A stretch of 64,000 bases of DNA from Pithys albifrons albifrons (taxonomy: Eukaryota; Chordata; Aves; Passeriformes; Thamnophilidae). A program made the translations under genes and the position numbers. The notes beneath the pieces were generated by a model that saw only the letters and a list, made by a program, of their open reading frames with translations, was not told where the DNA came from and ran no database searches. Positions 25,916 to 39,300 of the stretch are shown piece by piece. Positions within the stretch are counted from its first letter, which is position 1. Each line of letters opens with the position of its first letter. The DNA lies in contig NC_092471.1 in the NCBI RefSeq assembly GCF_047495875.1, positions 3,989,001 to 4,053,000 on the forward strand, given 5' to 3'.

Positions 25916-28900
25916 AACACAGGTGGGCTTTGCACCATACACGTTGCAGTCAACACTTGGACATAATCACTGTGGATAAAAATAGCATCAATTATGTATA
26001 TGTATTTATTTCATATGTCAAAGACACTTAAACTCACAGAACAATTTGCTAAAAGGATAATCACATGAGATCTCAAAAAATTAATGGTTACTATCTGAAG
26101 ACCTGACAGCATAAGTGGAGAGAAATGCTTGGAGGAATGTAAGGATTTTTTAATGATGACTCAGCCTGCCATTGGAGCTCCACTCATGCTGTGAAGGCCA
26201 CAATTTTTCTTCCAGTATTTTTCAAAGCAGGATTAGCTTCGTTTTGCAACTAAGGATGGTGATGTGAAGGACATTGTATGACCCAGGAAATTCATATCAT
26301 GAGTCAGTAACAATGACAGTAACAGAATCCAGTTCTTCTGTATTTTATTATCCCATTCAAAATAATTGTTTATCCCTTGAGAACATTAAAGAGATGAGAA
26401 GGAATTTTAAAAATTCAAGTATTAAAAATGTAAGCAACAATAAATAGGAGAATTTATTTTTTTCAAGAGGCAAAAAAGCTTCTTTTTCGACTCAAGATAG
26501 AATCTCATCCAATGTGTTTCATTTAAAACACATAGAAATTTACTTACATCCCATACATAAAAATAAAAACTGCATATAAGTGGTGGATTTGCATCAATAC
26601 ATGAAAAGGCAAATTGTCAAATATACAAAATCAAGCAGTCCCTGGCCTTCAATCCTGAGCTTTGTGCAAAACAGAAGCCCCATATTTCAGGTAATTACAC
26701 AAATGGTGATGAGATAAATGTCAGTACCTCAACTGGCTGTACTAACAGATGAAAAGCTAAGTTGATATATACTCACTTTGTTCTTTCTGGACATGTTAGA
26801 ATTAAAATACTGGGGAGGTGGAGATGAGTCATCTACAGAAAATGTGATTTTGGTGTAGCCTGAGAGTAAATGGGTGAGTTAGCTGTTGACTCAAGCAAGG
26901 GAGACCTCCTGACTGCAGCACAGTTATCTGGCTATATCCATTACATGTCTATGTAGTTATTGTCTAATGTCATAAATACCTATTTTTATAGGCAGAAACT
27001 GGGACTCTCACAGCTCCTTTGCTCTCTGATTTATAGGATTCAGTTATTCTGGCTAAAAAAGCAAAAGCAAACTGACAATCAGTTTATTTCAAGCTGTTCC
27101 AATTATGTAGCCACTTGATTTCAAGCTTGACTAGTTTGAATATGATATAAGAAAAGTGCTGGAATGGAAATAGCTGTTGACAGGCTCCCACTTATGGGAA
27201 ATAGGAAACATATCTACTGTTTTAGGGTATTGTTATGAAACAGCCACTCGAGACTCCAGAGGCTCTTTCAGGATTCCAGGGAAATATTGGAAGGCTCAAA
27301 CTTTCTTTTCTCCAGGGCTTCTATTAGAAGATATTCATTCAAATTCAAACACTCCAATAAACAAGCAGAGTTAGTTACAAGTCCTCAAGGTACTACAAAC
27401 CATGAGAGTGTTTAGTATCTCAAACCCATTAAACTCAGCATAGATGCACATTCTTTGGTGTAATGTAATGCTTAATTACCTTTTTTTTCCTTTTTGTAAT
27501 GCTATGAATAGCTTTAAAGACCACATGCCCCAGAAATTTCTGTTATGCAATAAATATTATCAAATACTTTTCATTAAAAAATTCTGTGGCTTTCCAGTAG
27601 TTGAACTTCAGTTGCATTCATTGACAATATTTATTACTACATGTAATTATGACCAACAATTTAGGAGCAATGTAATAAACAGGTATGTTGAAACAGGTCT
27701 TTAGTAGAAATCTGTTTAGTGTTAGGCATGTTTTGAGATCACTTAGTTTCTAGGCACACATGCTAAAAGCTGTACCCCCAAACAGTGTTTGATTGCATTG
27801 AAATATGAATGTTGGTACCTTTAATGTTAACATTAATTGGTTTATTTCTATGGGGAATTTTACTAAGCTGGAAATTTTAGTAAATTCATTCATTGGCTGG
27901 CACTTCAATTTTTGTTTACACCTTTAAAAGTATAAAACATTACATTTCACATTTAACTTTAATCTTCATATTAGAAGTGAAGAGGAGGATGATATTTCTG
28001 TTTCCTTAAAACTGATACACATCTGAAACAACTCAAACACTCAAAGCAGCAGGTAAAAGGCATTTCTACAGTGTTTCCTCCCAACAGACTCTGGCTGTGG
28101 ATTGCTCAAGGACTGCACAACATTTTAACCTTGCAATGGATACATTTAAGGGTAATGATCCTCTCTGTCAGATCTCTGTACTTGTGCAAGACATTGACTG
28201 AAAAACATTTATTGAGGCCTCTACCTTTATTACTTCTTGAATAAAAATAATGCCAACAACGAGTTAGACAAGAGAGTGTGGAAAGGAATCCAGAGCAGAT
28301 GTTCAGGGATAGCACAAAACTTATGGAAAGAATCTTCTTTAGGCCAAAAAAAAGGAATTTTAAAGCAATCCTTGAAGCCACTGAACATTACAGGCCTAGA
28401 AAATTGAGAATAAGGAGATATATTAAAAAAAACCCTTTAAAATTCTCAATGTTTTATTTCTGCTTTGACACTATAAAACTTGTTCAGGTTTTGGTCTTCA
28501 AAAACTCAGTCCTTGGAAGTCAAAACCTTTTAGTGTCTTTAGGGAGCTGGAAACATGAAGACTCTTAATTTCAACACCATTTCCATCTTCCCTGCTCATA
28601 ACAGCCATGCCACTGGATAATCAATTACCATACTCTGAATATAAATATGCTTTTATCTTCTCACTTCAACTTACTCACGCCAAAAGACAGAAGTTCACCT
28701 ACAGCCATCACTTCTACCTTAACCAGAGTGAAACAACAACAAAAAAAAGAAAGCAGAACTGAGTCTCCAGAAAGAACCTCAACACCAGGTCTCTCTCAAG
28801 AAAACATGGGGTTACAAGTTAATGTGCACAAAAATAAACTCCTGAAACAGGCATTAAGGAAACTACTTTCTAACCAGTAGGATACTTTGCTAATAAACAA

Positions 28901-29061
28901 ATATGTTTACTGTCCTACTGATTCTAAAGTATCTCTGCTGGTGCTGCTTCTCAGCTGCTTATTTTTCACTCTGGGATTGTGCAATGTCTGGCACAATGGG
29001 GTTCTGATCTCCTCTGGGGCATCTCATCAGCAATCTCAAAAATGGGGATAGAAATGCTCTC

Positions 29062-29093
29062 ATATATATATATATATATATGCACACACACAC
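29062..29093. repeat. Compound microsatellite (AT)10-(CA)n
   Basis: Ten perfect AT units at 29062-29081 are followed by a short CA run to 29093. Compound dinucleotide repeats like this are usually length-polymorphic. No gene is nearby. Confidence 0.9.
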
Positions 29094-31392
29094 TTATCTA
29101 TTTTCTATTTTCCTGAACGTTGGTGCCTCCTCACCTTGATTTTCTGAAAAGACTGTGGTTTAGATGTCTTTATTAATAAAGAAAATAACAATATTATTTA
29201 CACGGGAAAGGTTTTTAGCCAAGATTCCCAAATATCAATAAAAATTACCCTTACAAGCACACTAAGGCAGACCCACTAAGCTGTTTGGCAGGTGGGTGAA
29301 CTTAAACAAATTGCTTTTCCAAATATTATCAGTAGGACAGATGGAATCATGAAGCTCTTTCTATTTTTGAAGCAAAACACGTGAAAGTTGTGCTTTTAAC
29401 TACCATGAGATTTATGATGTGATGGTTTTTAATTATAACTTTCATAAAAAGATCATTTAAAATTTTTCAATTGCTACACATGGTTCTATTATTTCAATGA
29501 GTTGTTCACTAAAAATTTGCATTGACTTAATGAATTCATAAGGGTAAAAGTGAATTAAATTTCTTGTGGTTTTGGGCTGGATACAATAAAACCAAGCAAC
29601 AACATAAAAGTGAAAACTTCTTAAATAATATAAAAAGGTAAAATTGTTCTTCAAAATGAGTACTCCTGAATTTTGAGCATGAACATCATAGTGAGGGTCT
29701 TCATTGCTCCAAGTCTTTATGTCAAAGGTTAATATCAATATTTAATCAAACGTTATTTGGTATCATTCTGGAATTTTTGCAGTTTTGTCCATGGCAGCTT
29801 CAGCCCCAGCACTTCAGGTATCTTCTAACAATACCCTGAATAACATCATTGCCAGTGGAAATTTTAAAAATCTTACTTTTCTAATGGAAGAGAAAATACA
29901 TTCTTGTCTTCCATAACTGTCCTTTGACTCCTAATTTTAAGCATATGCTAAAATAATTTTTCATCTCATGTTTAAGCTTCTGTGTTTATAATCTTAATCA
30001 CACTTTCTTCATTTCTTCCACAATATTTCATTTTGTTTCCATTTTCCAATGACTTGAAAACAGATATTTTCTTTGATATGCTATTTAAGTATATCAGAGA
30101 AAGAGAAATCCATAAATCAACAGGTAAAACATTAGTAATGCCTTTTCACTTCCTATTTTCTATATTACTTTATGTATTTACAGTGATGTATTTACTTTTG
30201 CAACAAAGGACTTCTGTTGATAAATTGGCTCTGTACCTTTGATCGAGTCAAGAAATTAATTTCTATTGTATTAACTTAAACACTAAGTATAAAATCCTTC
30301 TGTTCTTGATATAAACTTCAGAAAATCTTTGTAAGATAGCAAGATAAATTCAATACAAATTCAGAAAAGACAAATCTAATAAACACACAGATCTTATTGG
30401 GAATAATCTTTAGAATTTTTTTTTTCTTCCAGGGTTCAAACAAAGGAAAGAAACTTTGTTTTACAGTTCTAGATGTGCTGCTCAGTCTCGACTGCCTCGT
30501 GCCTTCCTGCAGCAGGAGAGCAACAGATTTCCTGCCAAGAACTTGCCTATAATCTTAGTGTAAGACCAGTTTGCATATAAGTAGTAAAAAATAAAGGGAT
30601 ATGGCAGCAACAGCTAATAGAAGGATGAGGAAAAAATGCAGATAAGAAATATGTAATGAGATTGGGGCTTTATACTGAGTTACTCTTATGCAACTATAAA
30701 TACAGAGCACTAGAGAAAAACAAAGATTTAAAATAGTGCCTCTCTCCTCCTGCCCTAAAGTCATACCTTGTTTTATTAGGTCACAAAAGAAATGTAATTG
30801 CTTTGCACACCACAACCAAAATTCTTCAAATCTAAACCAGCATTTTGGTTATAAATTAATGATTTTTCAAAATAGAAATGGAATTAACCTTAGAATTTAA
30901 AAGGAACTTGAAAAAAAAAGATATGCTGGACTTGCAGAAAGTCCTTCCAGTCACTCAGTAAGGCCGTAGGGCAAGAACTTTTTTATAAAGTAGAAATAAA
31001 AACTGTAAGACTCATTTTAAAAGTCACTTGAGTACAACTACTGCACAGAGACATTTTACCTTCCAATTCTTTCTCCCATGGCCACTTGATGTTCAGACTG
31101 CAGCAGCTGCCTGACATCCTTCTTTCTGATGGCTCCTTGGGAGCAGCCCTGCAAGCCCAAGGCTCCCACTGCTACAAGTCATCTTTACTCTCTTTTCTTT
31201 GCTTATATGGCACTGCTGTACTGCAGAAAGTACCCAAGGAACCATAAGAGCCTTCTGGAATGAAACAGAACTCCCTCTGGCTTGTTTATGTATGAACATT
31301 GGATTGGAATAACTCAAGATGTGAATCCAAACTGTTGTAACACAACTAGCAGAATATAATCGAGGTATTGCCTTATTTCATTGGGAGCTATC

Positions 31393-31438
31393 AAAAAAAA
31401 AAAAAAAAGAAAAAAGAAATAAGAAAGAAAAAAAACCC
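31393..31438. repeat. A16 run followed by polypurine tract
   Basis: Sixteen A at 31393-31408 are followed by AG-rich sequence without pyrimidines for about 30 bases. No retroposed sequence was recognised immediately upstream, so it is called a simple repeat and not a retropseudogene tail. Confidence 0.8.
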
Positions 31439-34400
31439 AACAAAATAAAACACCACATCAGTGTGCCTACCTCTATTTCTTCAAATCACCCCCTGCAATA
31501 CATCAGAGCAGTACTGATGGGTGGGGGAAATGGGAAGTGGAGGAGCTTATTCAGAGTGATTTGAACAGCCTGGAGAATCAGGCACTGGGAAGCTCCTGCA
31601 GCACAGGTGAGTGCAGAGCTTTGCACATGGGATGGACCAGCCCATGCAGCAGCACAGGCTGGGCAGGGACAGGGAACCTGCTGAACAACTTATTCACTCC
31701 ATCTTCATTGCTCTGCAGTGCCACATAACATCTGATACTTCCCTTCTGAATACTTCTCCTGTTCACTTTGCTACCCCTAGAACTGAGTTCACTCTTCTCT
31801 CTTGGTTGCTTTCACTTAACAACCAGTGACTGACTGAACACCTGAGTCACTCATAGCCCTGGGACCTCTGGTCTCACCCTGTGCTTGATCACTGCCAGCC
31901 CAGGACGTGCCACATTAACTATCAAGGTATAGGTGACACTCATGCCCTCAGATAACCTCACAGCAGAAATAAATCTACCAACCTGCAATTTCAGTAATTA
32001 ATCTAAAATGAAGCTTTTTTTTTAGGAATCTCTGAATTCAGCCTTAAGCTACAAGGGTATATTCATCCACTAAAAATTTTCCAGCCCAGGAAATTAACTT
32101 TGGCATCATATTTGAGGTTATTCTATAATCATTCTCTTCCTCCCATAATGTGTGGCTGATTACAAAATCCTGATTACAGTGGTAAGCAAGAACTGAAGGC
32201 ACTGCCTATACTTGTGTGTCACAGCCAAAAATTATATTCTCTAAATGTGAGAATCTATCAGAGCTAATGATGTCAAAGCATTGATGAGTCTGACTATGCT
32301 AGTTGTGAAAAGGAGAAAAATTACCTGAATCTACTTTTTTAAACATATTTACAACAAAACATTGCTTGTAAATGTAACAGAAAGATAACATGGGAATGCT
32401 GCAAAAACAGAATTTCCAAGTTCTATTACTAGTGTGAAAACAGGTGAGGATTCTTTTTGTTGTTTGGGTTTTTTTCCCCTGAAGTTTTATCTAGGACAGA
32501 CTCAAACATGTATAAACTACTGCTGTAGGAAACATGAATCAGAGAGCATGTTGATACAGGTGATATGTGTAAGATTTTCTCTCATCTACCTTGGAATTGA
32601 AATTTCTTTCCAGAGATTGGAGTAGTAACTTGGGATCTCAGTTGCACACAGTGCACCACTGCTATGATCACAGAGAATGCATAGAGGGGCATAGGTGTAT
32701 CTGTTGTGTGAAGTACATGGAGAACTCATTGTTTCAACTTCAGAACCATCGAAATTTCAGAACTTATATGTGTTAACTGATGGTTTCCTTCATGCCAGGG
32801 AGAACCAGGCCACTCTGCTCTGGTGCTTCTCATGCAAGAACTGCTTATTGTGACAAAAATCATATTTAATGCAGTAAATTATTTACCTTCTATGGCTTAA
32901 AATTACTATAAACAAGAACGTTATTTGAACATGAAATAAATCCCTCTGCTCACACTTGAAACTATAAAACAGAGAATTACCTTAAAAAAATGCAGAAAGT
33001 TTTGGAAAAGACACAAAAGCATTATTTCTTTCTGTTTGACATGGCAACGAAACAATAGGCCCTAATGTGCACTTAGCCAAGAGACAGAAAAAACCCCACT
33101 CCATTGAAACAAGTAATATTTCTTTTTCAAAGAAGGGAGGGGTTTGGGTTTTTTTGAGAGAATCCAGAGCACAGTATTCTGTGGAGCTTTTGTCAGTGCC
33201 TGTTTCAAATGTCCTGAATAGCTCCTCTCAGCTCTGTCAGCCCCGAGCAGCAGAACCATTCCAACAGTTTGCTAAACCCCTTTGCATTGTGCAGCACTAT
33301 CATGCATTTTGTATAGTCCAACTCTTCACAAGTCCAGTCAGTAGATAATAACTACAGCTGTGTAAAGGCAACAATGCCTTTTTCCCCACCATATGTCCAT
33401 GAAGATAACAATCACACTGGGCCAAATTAGAACTAAGCCATAAATAGCCCATAAGTCTCACTATTTCAGCTCTTCAGTATACTGGGTTTCTTTAATAAAT
33501 TCAGAAGTTTCCCACCATTTGTGTCAAATGCAATATTTCAAAGAAGCCCTGCACTACAGAGCCAACCTGCAAAAGGAAAATGTACTTCCCTGTGCAGAGA
33601 GGAAACCAAGCCTGCCTAGTACAGACTGTACTTTGATGTAGCTTTATGCTCTCCTCTCTTTCATTTACTCGAAGTTAACCAAGTGATAAACAGAAAAAGT
33701 GTATCCAGGAAACCAAAGATTATTCACTGGGGGGAACAAATTACAAAACTGTTCTTCATGCCCAGTAATCACTTAAATCACAAACCATTAGCAGCAATCA
33801 CATTGATCATATAAAACAACTCGCAGCCCCAAGAAGCAGCTAACCATGATCCCTCAGAACACACACAGCAGGTGGATCAGCCAGAACTGCTAATAAAAAA
33901 TGATTTTAAATGGCTACTCAAAGAGAGTCTCCATAGCCACTTAACTGTGAGGCTTTGACCACTGAACAAATCAGTATTTTAACTAAACCGTTTCAGTGAA
34001 GCTCCTTCCTCAGGTAATAAAGGTGTGTTGAGAGTTTGGTGCATATCATACTGCAGGGACTTGGCAAGAATTGTATCAAGAGATGAAAACGTTCAACTAC
34101 AGTTTATAAATTACATGTTCCACCTGAACATCACCAAGTACTGGTGCTCAAATTAGGGTTTAATAAACTGCCAAGATGCATAAACATATACTCATAAAAT
34201 TGCATGTTCCTTGCAGAATCTCAAAAAGCCAAAGGATACAACCACTGAGATTTATAACATTTTCATGTTATAAAGAAGTTACTTGGGTAAATATCCAATG
34301 TGTTCCTCCCCAGAGGACCTTGAGAAATTCTCTTTCATTGCATTAGTGACTTTGAGTTTTTAAACTGATGGAATTAAGAATATATTGGTATTCAAAAAAT

Positions 34401-35494
34401 AATTTGAAATGTTAACAGCAAAGAGTGTTTTGCCTATTCTGTACCTCACCTCCTGCTCCAGGTGCTGAGTGTGTCCATCCCTGCAGTGGGTACCTGTGCA
34501 AGGGCTCTAACAGCAACACACTTGATCAAAAGGAAAGCAAGAAAAAGGGCCCCAGGATAAGCCAACACAAATAAATGCAACTGGAAGTGAAAAATGGGGG
34601 AAAAAAAGAAAAAAGGTCAGAAGAGAAAAATAGCAGTGACTGGTAAGAAACAGAGTATCTTAAACCAGCTGATACAGGTTTCTTTGACATATCTAAAAAT
34701 CAATGTGTGCTTTTCCTACAACCCACCAGATACAACAGATGTAAATTATTTGACATCATTTATTAATGTGGTATTTGAATGCTACATTCAGACATGCATG
34801 GATATAAAAGAAAATAAAGATAAAACACAACAAGTTTGAAAATCATAAAATCATTTTTGATAATAAAAAAGCAGCAACAAGATGTTGGATGCAGAAAATC
34901 CTACAAGTCCATAAATAATCATCACAGGAATCAAAGTCTAATTTAGTACCTCTGACGTTTCTGTTATCTGATCCTGGTCCTAGACTGCTCCACATAAAAC
35001 CAGAATTTAATATTAAAGATAAAACCAATAGCCTCCTGTAACTACATTAAGTCAAATTAAATTGGTATTTCTGCTCTTCCTGGTATAGAGCCATTTGTTA
35101 CAGTAAGCAATTGCAAATACACATGGCTGCACACATGGCATCCTCTGGCCTCTGCTACCCTGGAGAACAAGCTCAGGTCAGGAACAGGCACCTGGGCCCT
35201 TCCTCTGAAATCCTCCCAGCTGGAGAGACAGAAACATCTTCAGCTCACCTGAGTCAGAGCAAGAGAGGCTGCAGGAAAAGCCATTTGGGAGAGCAGAGCC
35301 CAACTCTCTGTAGGTCCCTTCCCAAGCACCAGAAGTCACTGCATTAGGGTTGGCTGTGTCATCTCATACCTGTTCATGGACTACTCAACTAGGAGTTTCT
35401 TCAATGCCTTTCTGACCCAGCTGAACCTTTCCTTCTCCAAAACCTCCTTCATCAACAGATTTCTAAAACTTTCCATGCAGAAACACTTTATGGA

Positions 35495-35671
35495 ATTTTC
35501 CCAGAGAAGCTGTGGCTACCCCAGGAATTGTTCCAGGCCAGGTTGGACAGGGCTTGGAGCAACCTGGGATAGTGGAAGGTGTTCCTGTCCATGGCAGGGG
35601 AGTGGGAGTGAGATGACCTTTAAGGTGCCTTCCAACCCAAACCATTCTATGTTTCTATCATTCTATCTATT
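35495..35671 (+). mobile_element. CR1 LINE 3' end (5'-truncated)
   Basis: CCCAGAGAAGCTGTGGCTAC, AGGCCAGGTTGGACAGGGCT, AGCAACCTGGGATAGTGGAA and CCTTCCAACCCAAACCATTC appear in CR1 order on the plus strand. They end in three variant tail units at 35644-35671. The first blocks correspond to the C-terminal end of ORF2 and the rest to the 3' end. The internal block where a second proline-rich segment is expected is shortened. A short open frame on the opposite strand (35463-35645) is only a shadow of this element. Confidence 0.94.
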
Positions 35672-35688
35672 TAATTAATAGATAGAAT
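35660..35688. repeat. Perfect 12-bp inverted repeat at a CR1 tail
   Basis: ATTCTATCTATT at 35660-35671 pairs perfectly with AATAGATAGAAT at 35677-35688 across the 5-base loop TAATT. The left arm is the last tail unit of the CR1 copy ending here and the right arm is flanking DNA. It may be a templated inversion made at insertion or chance in AT-rich sequence. Confidence 0.85.
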
Positions 35689-35789
35689 CTGCCTGTTTAA
35701 TTAATGCCTCTAGCTCTAGTACGAAGATGTGTTGAGTAAACATTGTGTATTGACTTTACTCACTACCTTTATGATTCCATAAACCAGAT

Positions 35790-36340
35790 TCTCCCCATTT
35801 CACCTTTTTACTCTCCAGACTGAAGAATTTCAGTCTTTTTAGCCCTTACCTCCAAGGAGGTTTCCTGCATCCCCTGAATTATTTTATGTATGATCTTCTA
35901 TAACCTAACTCTACTGTGCCCTTAGAGCACTCCAGATATGAGCATAAGGTTTTAAACAGCCTTTATCTCTTTCTCAATATTTTTCCTGATAATGCCAAAG
36001 ACTTTTCTTGAGAGCAGGTATTCACTGAGCCAGCAATTTTAGAAACTGTTAGCAGTGACTAAGTTTTGCTTTCTGAAATCTGTCAGCATCTTATCAGGTT
36101 TAGATAAGATTTTTTTTCTCCAGATTCATTACATTAAATTTATCTACACTGAAACTCATATGCCACTTTTTGGCTCATTCCTTACGTTCTGTATAGTCTT
36201 CCTGGCACAGCATTAGACTACCCAAAAGAGCCTTGTTCATCTGCAGCCTTGGAGACTTCACTGCATACAAAATCACTAGAATTTCATTTTCTTCTTTGCA
36301 ATTCAGCCAGTTTCTCTGCTAATTTTTATGAAAGGTGCCC
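35790..36340 (-). mobile_element. Ancient CR1/L3-type LINE relic with reverse-transcriptase remnant
   Basis: On the minus strand the codons at 36165-36121 read WHMSFSVDKFNVMNL, which matches the CR1/L3 ORF2 signature of the form WQM-FNVDKCKVMHIG in the reverse-transcriptase C-terminal region (from family knowledge). Around it, in the right order and orientation, are blocks expected for the same region: a degraded segment before it at about 36190-36280 and, towards the 3' side near 35810-35850, a segment recalling the GLFSLEKRR region. The frame is broken by stops and shifts and the sequence is far more diverged than the typical CR1 ends in this window, so the insertion is old, perhaps predating birds. 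The edges are approximate. Confidence 0.78.
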
Positions 36341-39300
36341 ACTGAAGAACCTTCAACGTTTTCCACAATTATGCCTGTAGGTTAGAATATACTTGGATTG
36401 GAAATAACAGCTGAGCTCTTTGCCTGTTATTTAGGCTACTAAACCAGCTTAACTTTCTCTCAGCTAACACTAAGTGCTGAAGATAACCATCTCCTAGGTC
36501 CGAGTTTGTACCTCAGACTATGAGGAATAATGAGGTGATGATGGCCATTCTGTGGTTCAATTCTAGTAAAAGCAAGGCCTCAATAATAATTGTTGAGTCA
36601 GGGCAGAGTCTAAATATTTAGTGAGTATCTAAAGCCCATTGTAGCTATCCAGACATCTCCAGTGAGGAAATCAGTCAAGGTCTGTGAGCACATGATTTTA
36701 AAAGTACAATTTCTCTTTACTTTTCCTGGATATTTAAAGACATTCCTTATGGAAACATTTCAAACTAGAGAAAGTAAAAACATACACACTTTTGTAGAGA
36801 AACCTCAAGTGTTTGAATTGGGCAAGCAATCCCTAATAATTTCCCTATTTTTTTTCCCTTCTCTTCGTGCTTTGATTGTTAAAGAGCTTCTGATTTCATG
36901 GTTTTGTTTATTTGTTTGGTGGGAGTTTTTTGTGGAGGAGGAGTGTCTATTAATCATGTCTGAGTCATCCCAATACTTAACACTTCAAAAATTTTCAGTG
37001 TCTTCATTCAGTGAAGGAAAAACAGCATTACAGGGAAGATTTTTATCTCCACAGACATCCTCAGCAGTGGCTGATGTTAAACCCAGACCAAAACCATGTT
37101 CTCATACCTAACTCAGCCCCCTTCATAGAAGGTTCTCAACTCCCTGGATCCAGGAGTGCCATTAGTCTTGTGGTCTCCATAGATTTGGGAACACAGACAT
37201 GTTTTTTCCCTTGGGCTATGAGCAAACAAGTGCACAGTGACTGACACAACAGACACCCAGATAACAGTAACGAGATGCTCTGTCAGGAACAGCAATAACT
37301 AATTAAATAAAATTCCTGGTGATCAAAGTTCAGCAATAATGCTAGGTGACTTTTGCCTTATTTATATTAAATCTTGGGGGATAAATATAAAACAGTGTGC
37401 CTTTTAAAAGCAAACATGCACAACCCCATCCTCATGTTGCAAATTCACAGCAAAGCTTTCCCTAATCACAGGAAGGCAGCGAGAAAACTTGTGCACTTGG
37501 AAAACCCTTGATGAGATACAAACCTCTTTGCCACTACAGCCTGTCACATCTTCTCAGAAGGTTATTTTTCATCTTTGGGATGCTGTAAAACTCTCCTGTG
37601 TGGAGCAAAATGCCCTAAAGCCCTTGGAGTTTAGCAGTGATTCATTCCTGTGGCACAGCTTTGTTGTCAGTGACTGCACAACCAACCAGTGATCATTCCT
37701 GCAGCACAGGCTCTCCTTGTTATTGTTTTTTTTTACAAGGAATGAGGCTTACCTGCTGCTAAAAAAGGTGCATCTCCCAAGGTATTTGTCTGAGAGATGA
37801 CTCCACATTTGATGTTAGCACTCTGCTAAGTTTTTTAACAGAAAGTAAATCATCCTCCAATTCAGTAATGCAGCTGGGTTACTAATTATGGAGAGAAATA
37901 AAAACAAGCATACATTAAAATAAAGGTAATAACTTGCAAACAATACAATGCAAGCACAATTCTATGTCCGTTTCTGTGTCTTAGGACCTTTGCTGCCTTT
38001 TCTTTTTTTATTTTTCCAGTTGATAGTGGACAGGTTCTTCTAGAAAGCAGCAGACTGTAAACATTATGTTTCTTCACACCTCATTAGTTTTATATAACTT
38101 TATATTTTTAGCCTGAAAATACCATTTTATGCATGAGGCAGCACTACCAGCAGCAAACCACCACCACTGGCAGAATGGCAGTGGTGAGACCACAAGCAGA
38201 GGAAAATCCCACAATAAAATGGTTCTCCAAGCCATGAGCAACCTTAGTGATGTCATCAGGGTTACCTTTGTCACCAAGTTGTGGGCTGGAAAGTTGTCAC
38301 TATCTCCTGGAATGTCTACAAAGCACCATTAAGTCCAAATATAGCTGAATTATTAATGCTGAAATTATGCTAAAACAACTGGGGGAATAAAATGAAGCAA
38401 CAGCCAAAAAACCTAATAAAACACAATGTATATTCATTGCTATTGATCTGTAAGTGCTACCAGAATGATATGCAAAACCACATGCAAAACAAACCTCACC
38501 CAAATGAAGAATAAAGATGATACCAAGCTTTAAAAACATTGAACCCAAGAGGATGGGAGTGGGTGAAGAGAATATAAAGAAACAAACAATTTCCTGAATA
38601 ATGAAAATAGTTTTCCTTTGGAACTCCAAATTCCTTCTTAAGAGTTATACAGAAAGGTGATTTCTGAAGTTAAATTACAAAAAACCCCAATATCTTCTTC
38701 CCCCTCCCCCAAACACATTTCAATAAAATAGAGTTTTCACAGAACAGCATGTTTTGGCAAAATGGTTTCATCTGCTTCCCCCAGACCAACATACAGATAT
38801 TAGACTAGTAAATAGATTTAAAAATAAAAAAAATCAACAAGAGGAAGTTAACACTGCCACAAAATATGTTTACTAACCACATAAGAAGAACAATTCTCAA
38901 GGAAAAAAATTCATTTTAGGAAGCTGAAATCAAATTTCTTTAGCCAGAACCTAATGCTCTAAATCTCTGAATTGTATTTTGGCTCAAGGTTAGACTGCAG
39001 TGCAAGTAGCCACTGTAGTGCTAATTCTGTCTTACAGTGTTGTTTTGATTATTCTGTAGTGAAAATGGTCATTTTTAGAGGAAATTCTAGAAAAGGACAG
39101 GAGAATGTATAGGAATCTCACCTTCCTGAAAATTGAACTCTGAGACTACTGATGGGAAAAAAAAAAAAAAAAAGACATGGTCTGTAGTAAAGACTTGAGT
39201 GTATGTTCACCAGAATATTTCTAACTGCAGTTGAGACAACTGGTGGAGAATTATGGTCAGGATAACTTCAATCAGCTCAGAAGTCAGACCTGTATTTATG

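Larger units (their letters stand above)
25916..35494. other. Unique AT-rich non-coding DNA
   Basis: No gene, RNA gene or recognised transposon is seen. Open frames reach at most about 96 codons, with no domain, signal peptide or splice context that I can defend. The stretch includes the AT/CA microsatellite at 29062-29093 and a poly(A) and purine tract at 31393-31438. A slightly GC-richer patch at about 31500-31920 shows no exon structure. The segment 33740-33990 has enhancer-like texture but no decisive motif. Confidence 0.55.

Noticed and set aside
35463..35645. Proline-rich minus-strand 60-codon frame as a small protein
   Set aside because: It is the antisense of the CR1 copy at 35495-35671.
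36662..37111. Longest open frame (149 codons, plus strand) as a gene
   Set aside because: It opens on GTG, has no recognisable domain and contains T-rich hydrophobic runs. A frame of this length is expected about once by chance in 64 kb of such DNA.
38300..38629. Hydrophobic 109-codon minus-strand frame as a membrane protein
   Set aside because: Its hydrophobicity follows from A-rich plus-strand DNA read backwards; there is no conserved motif or gene context.
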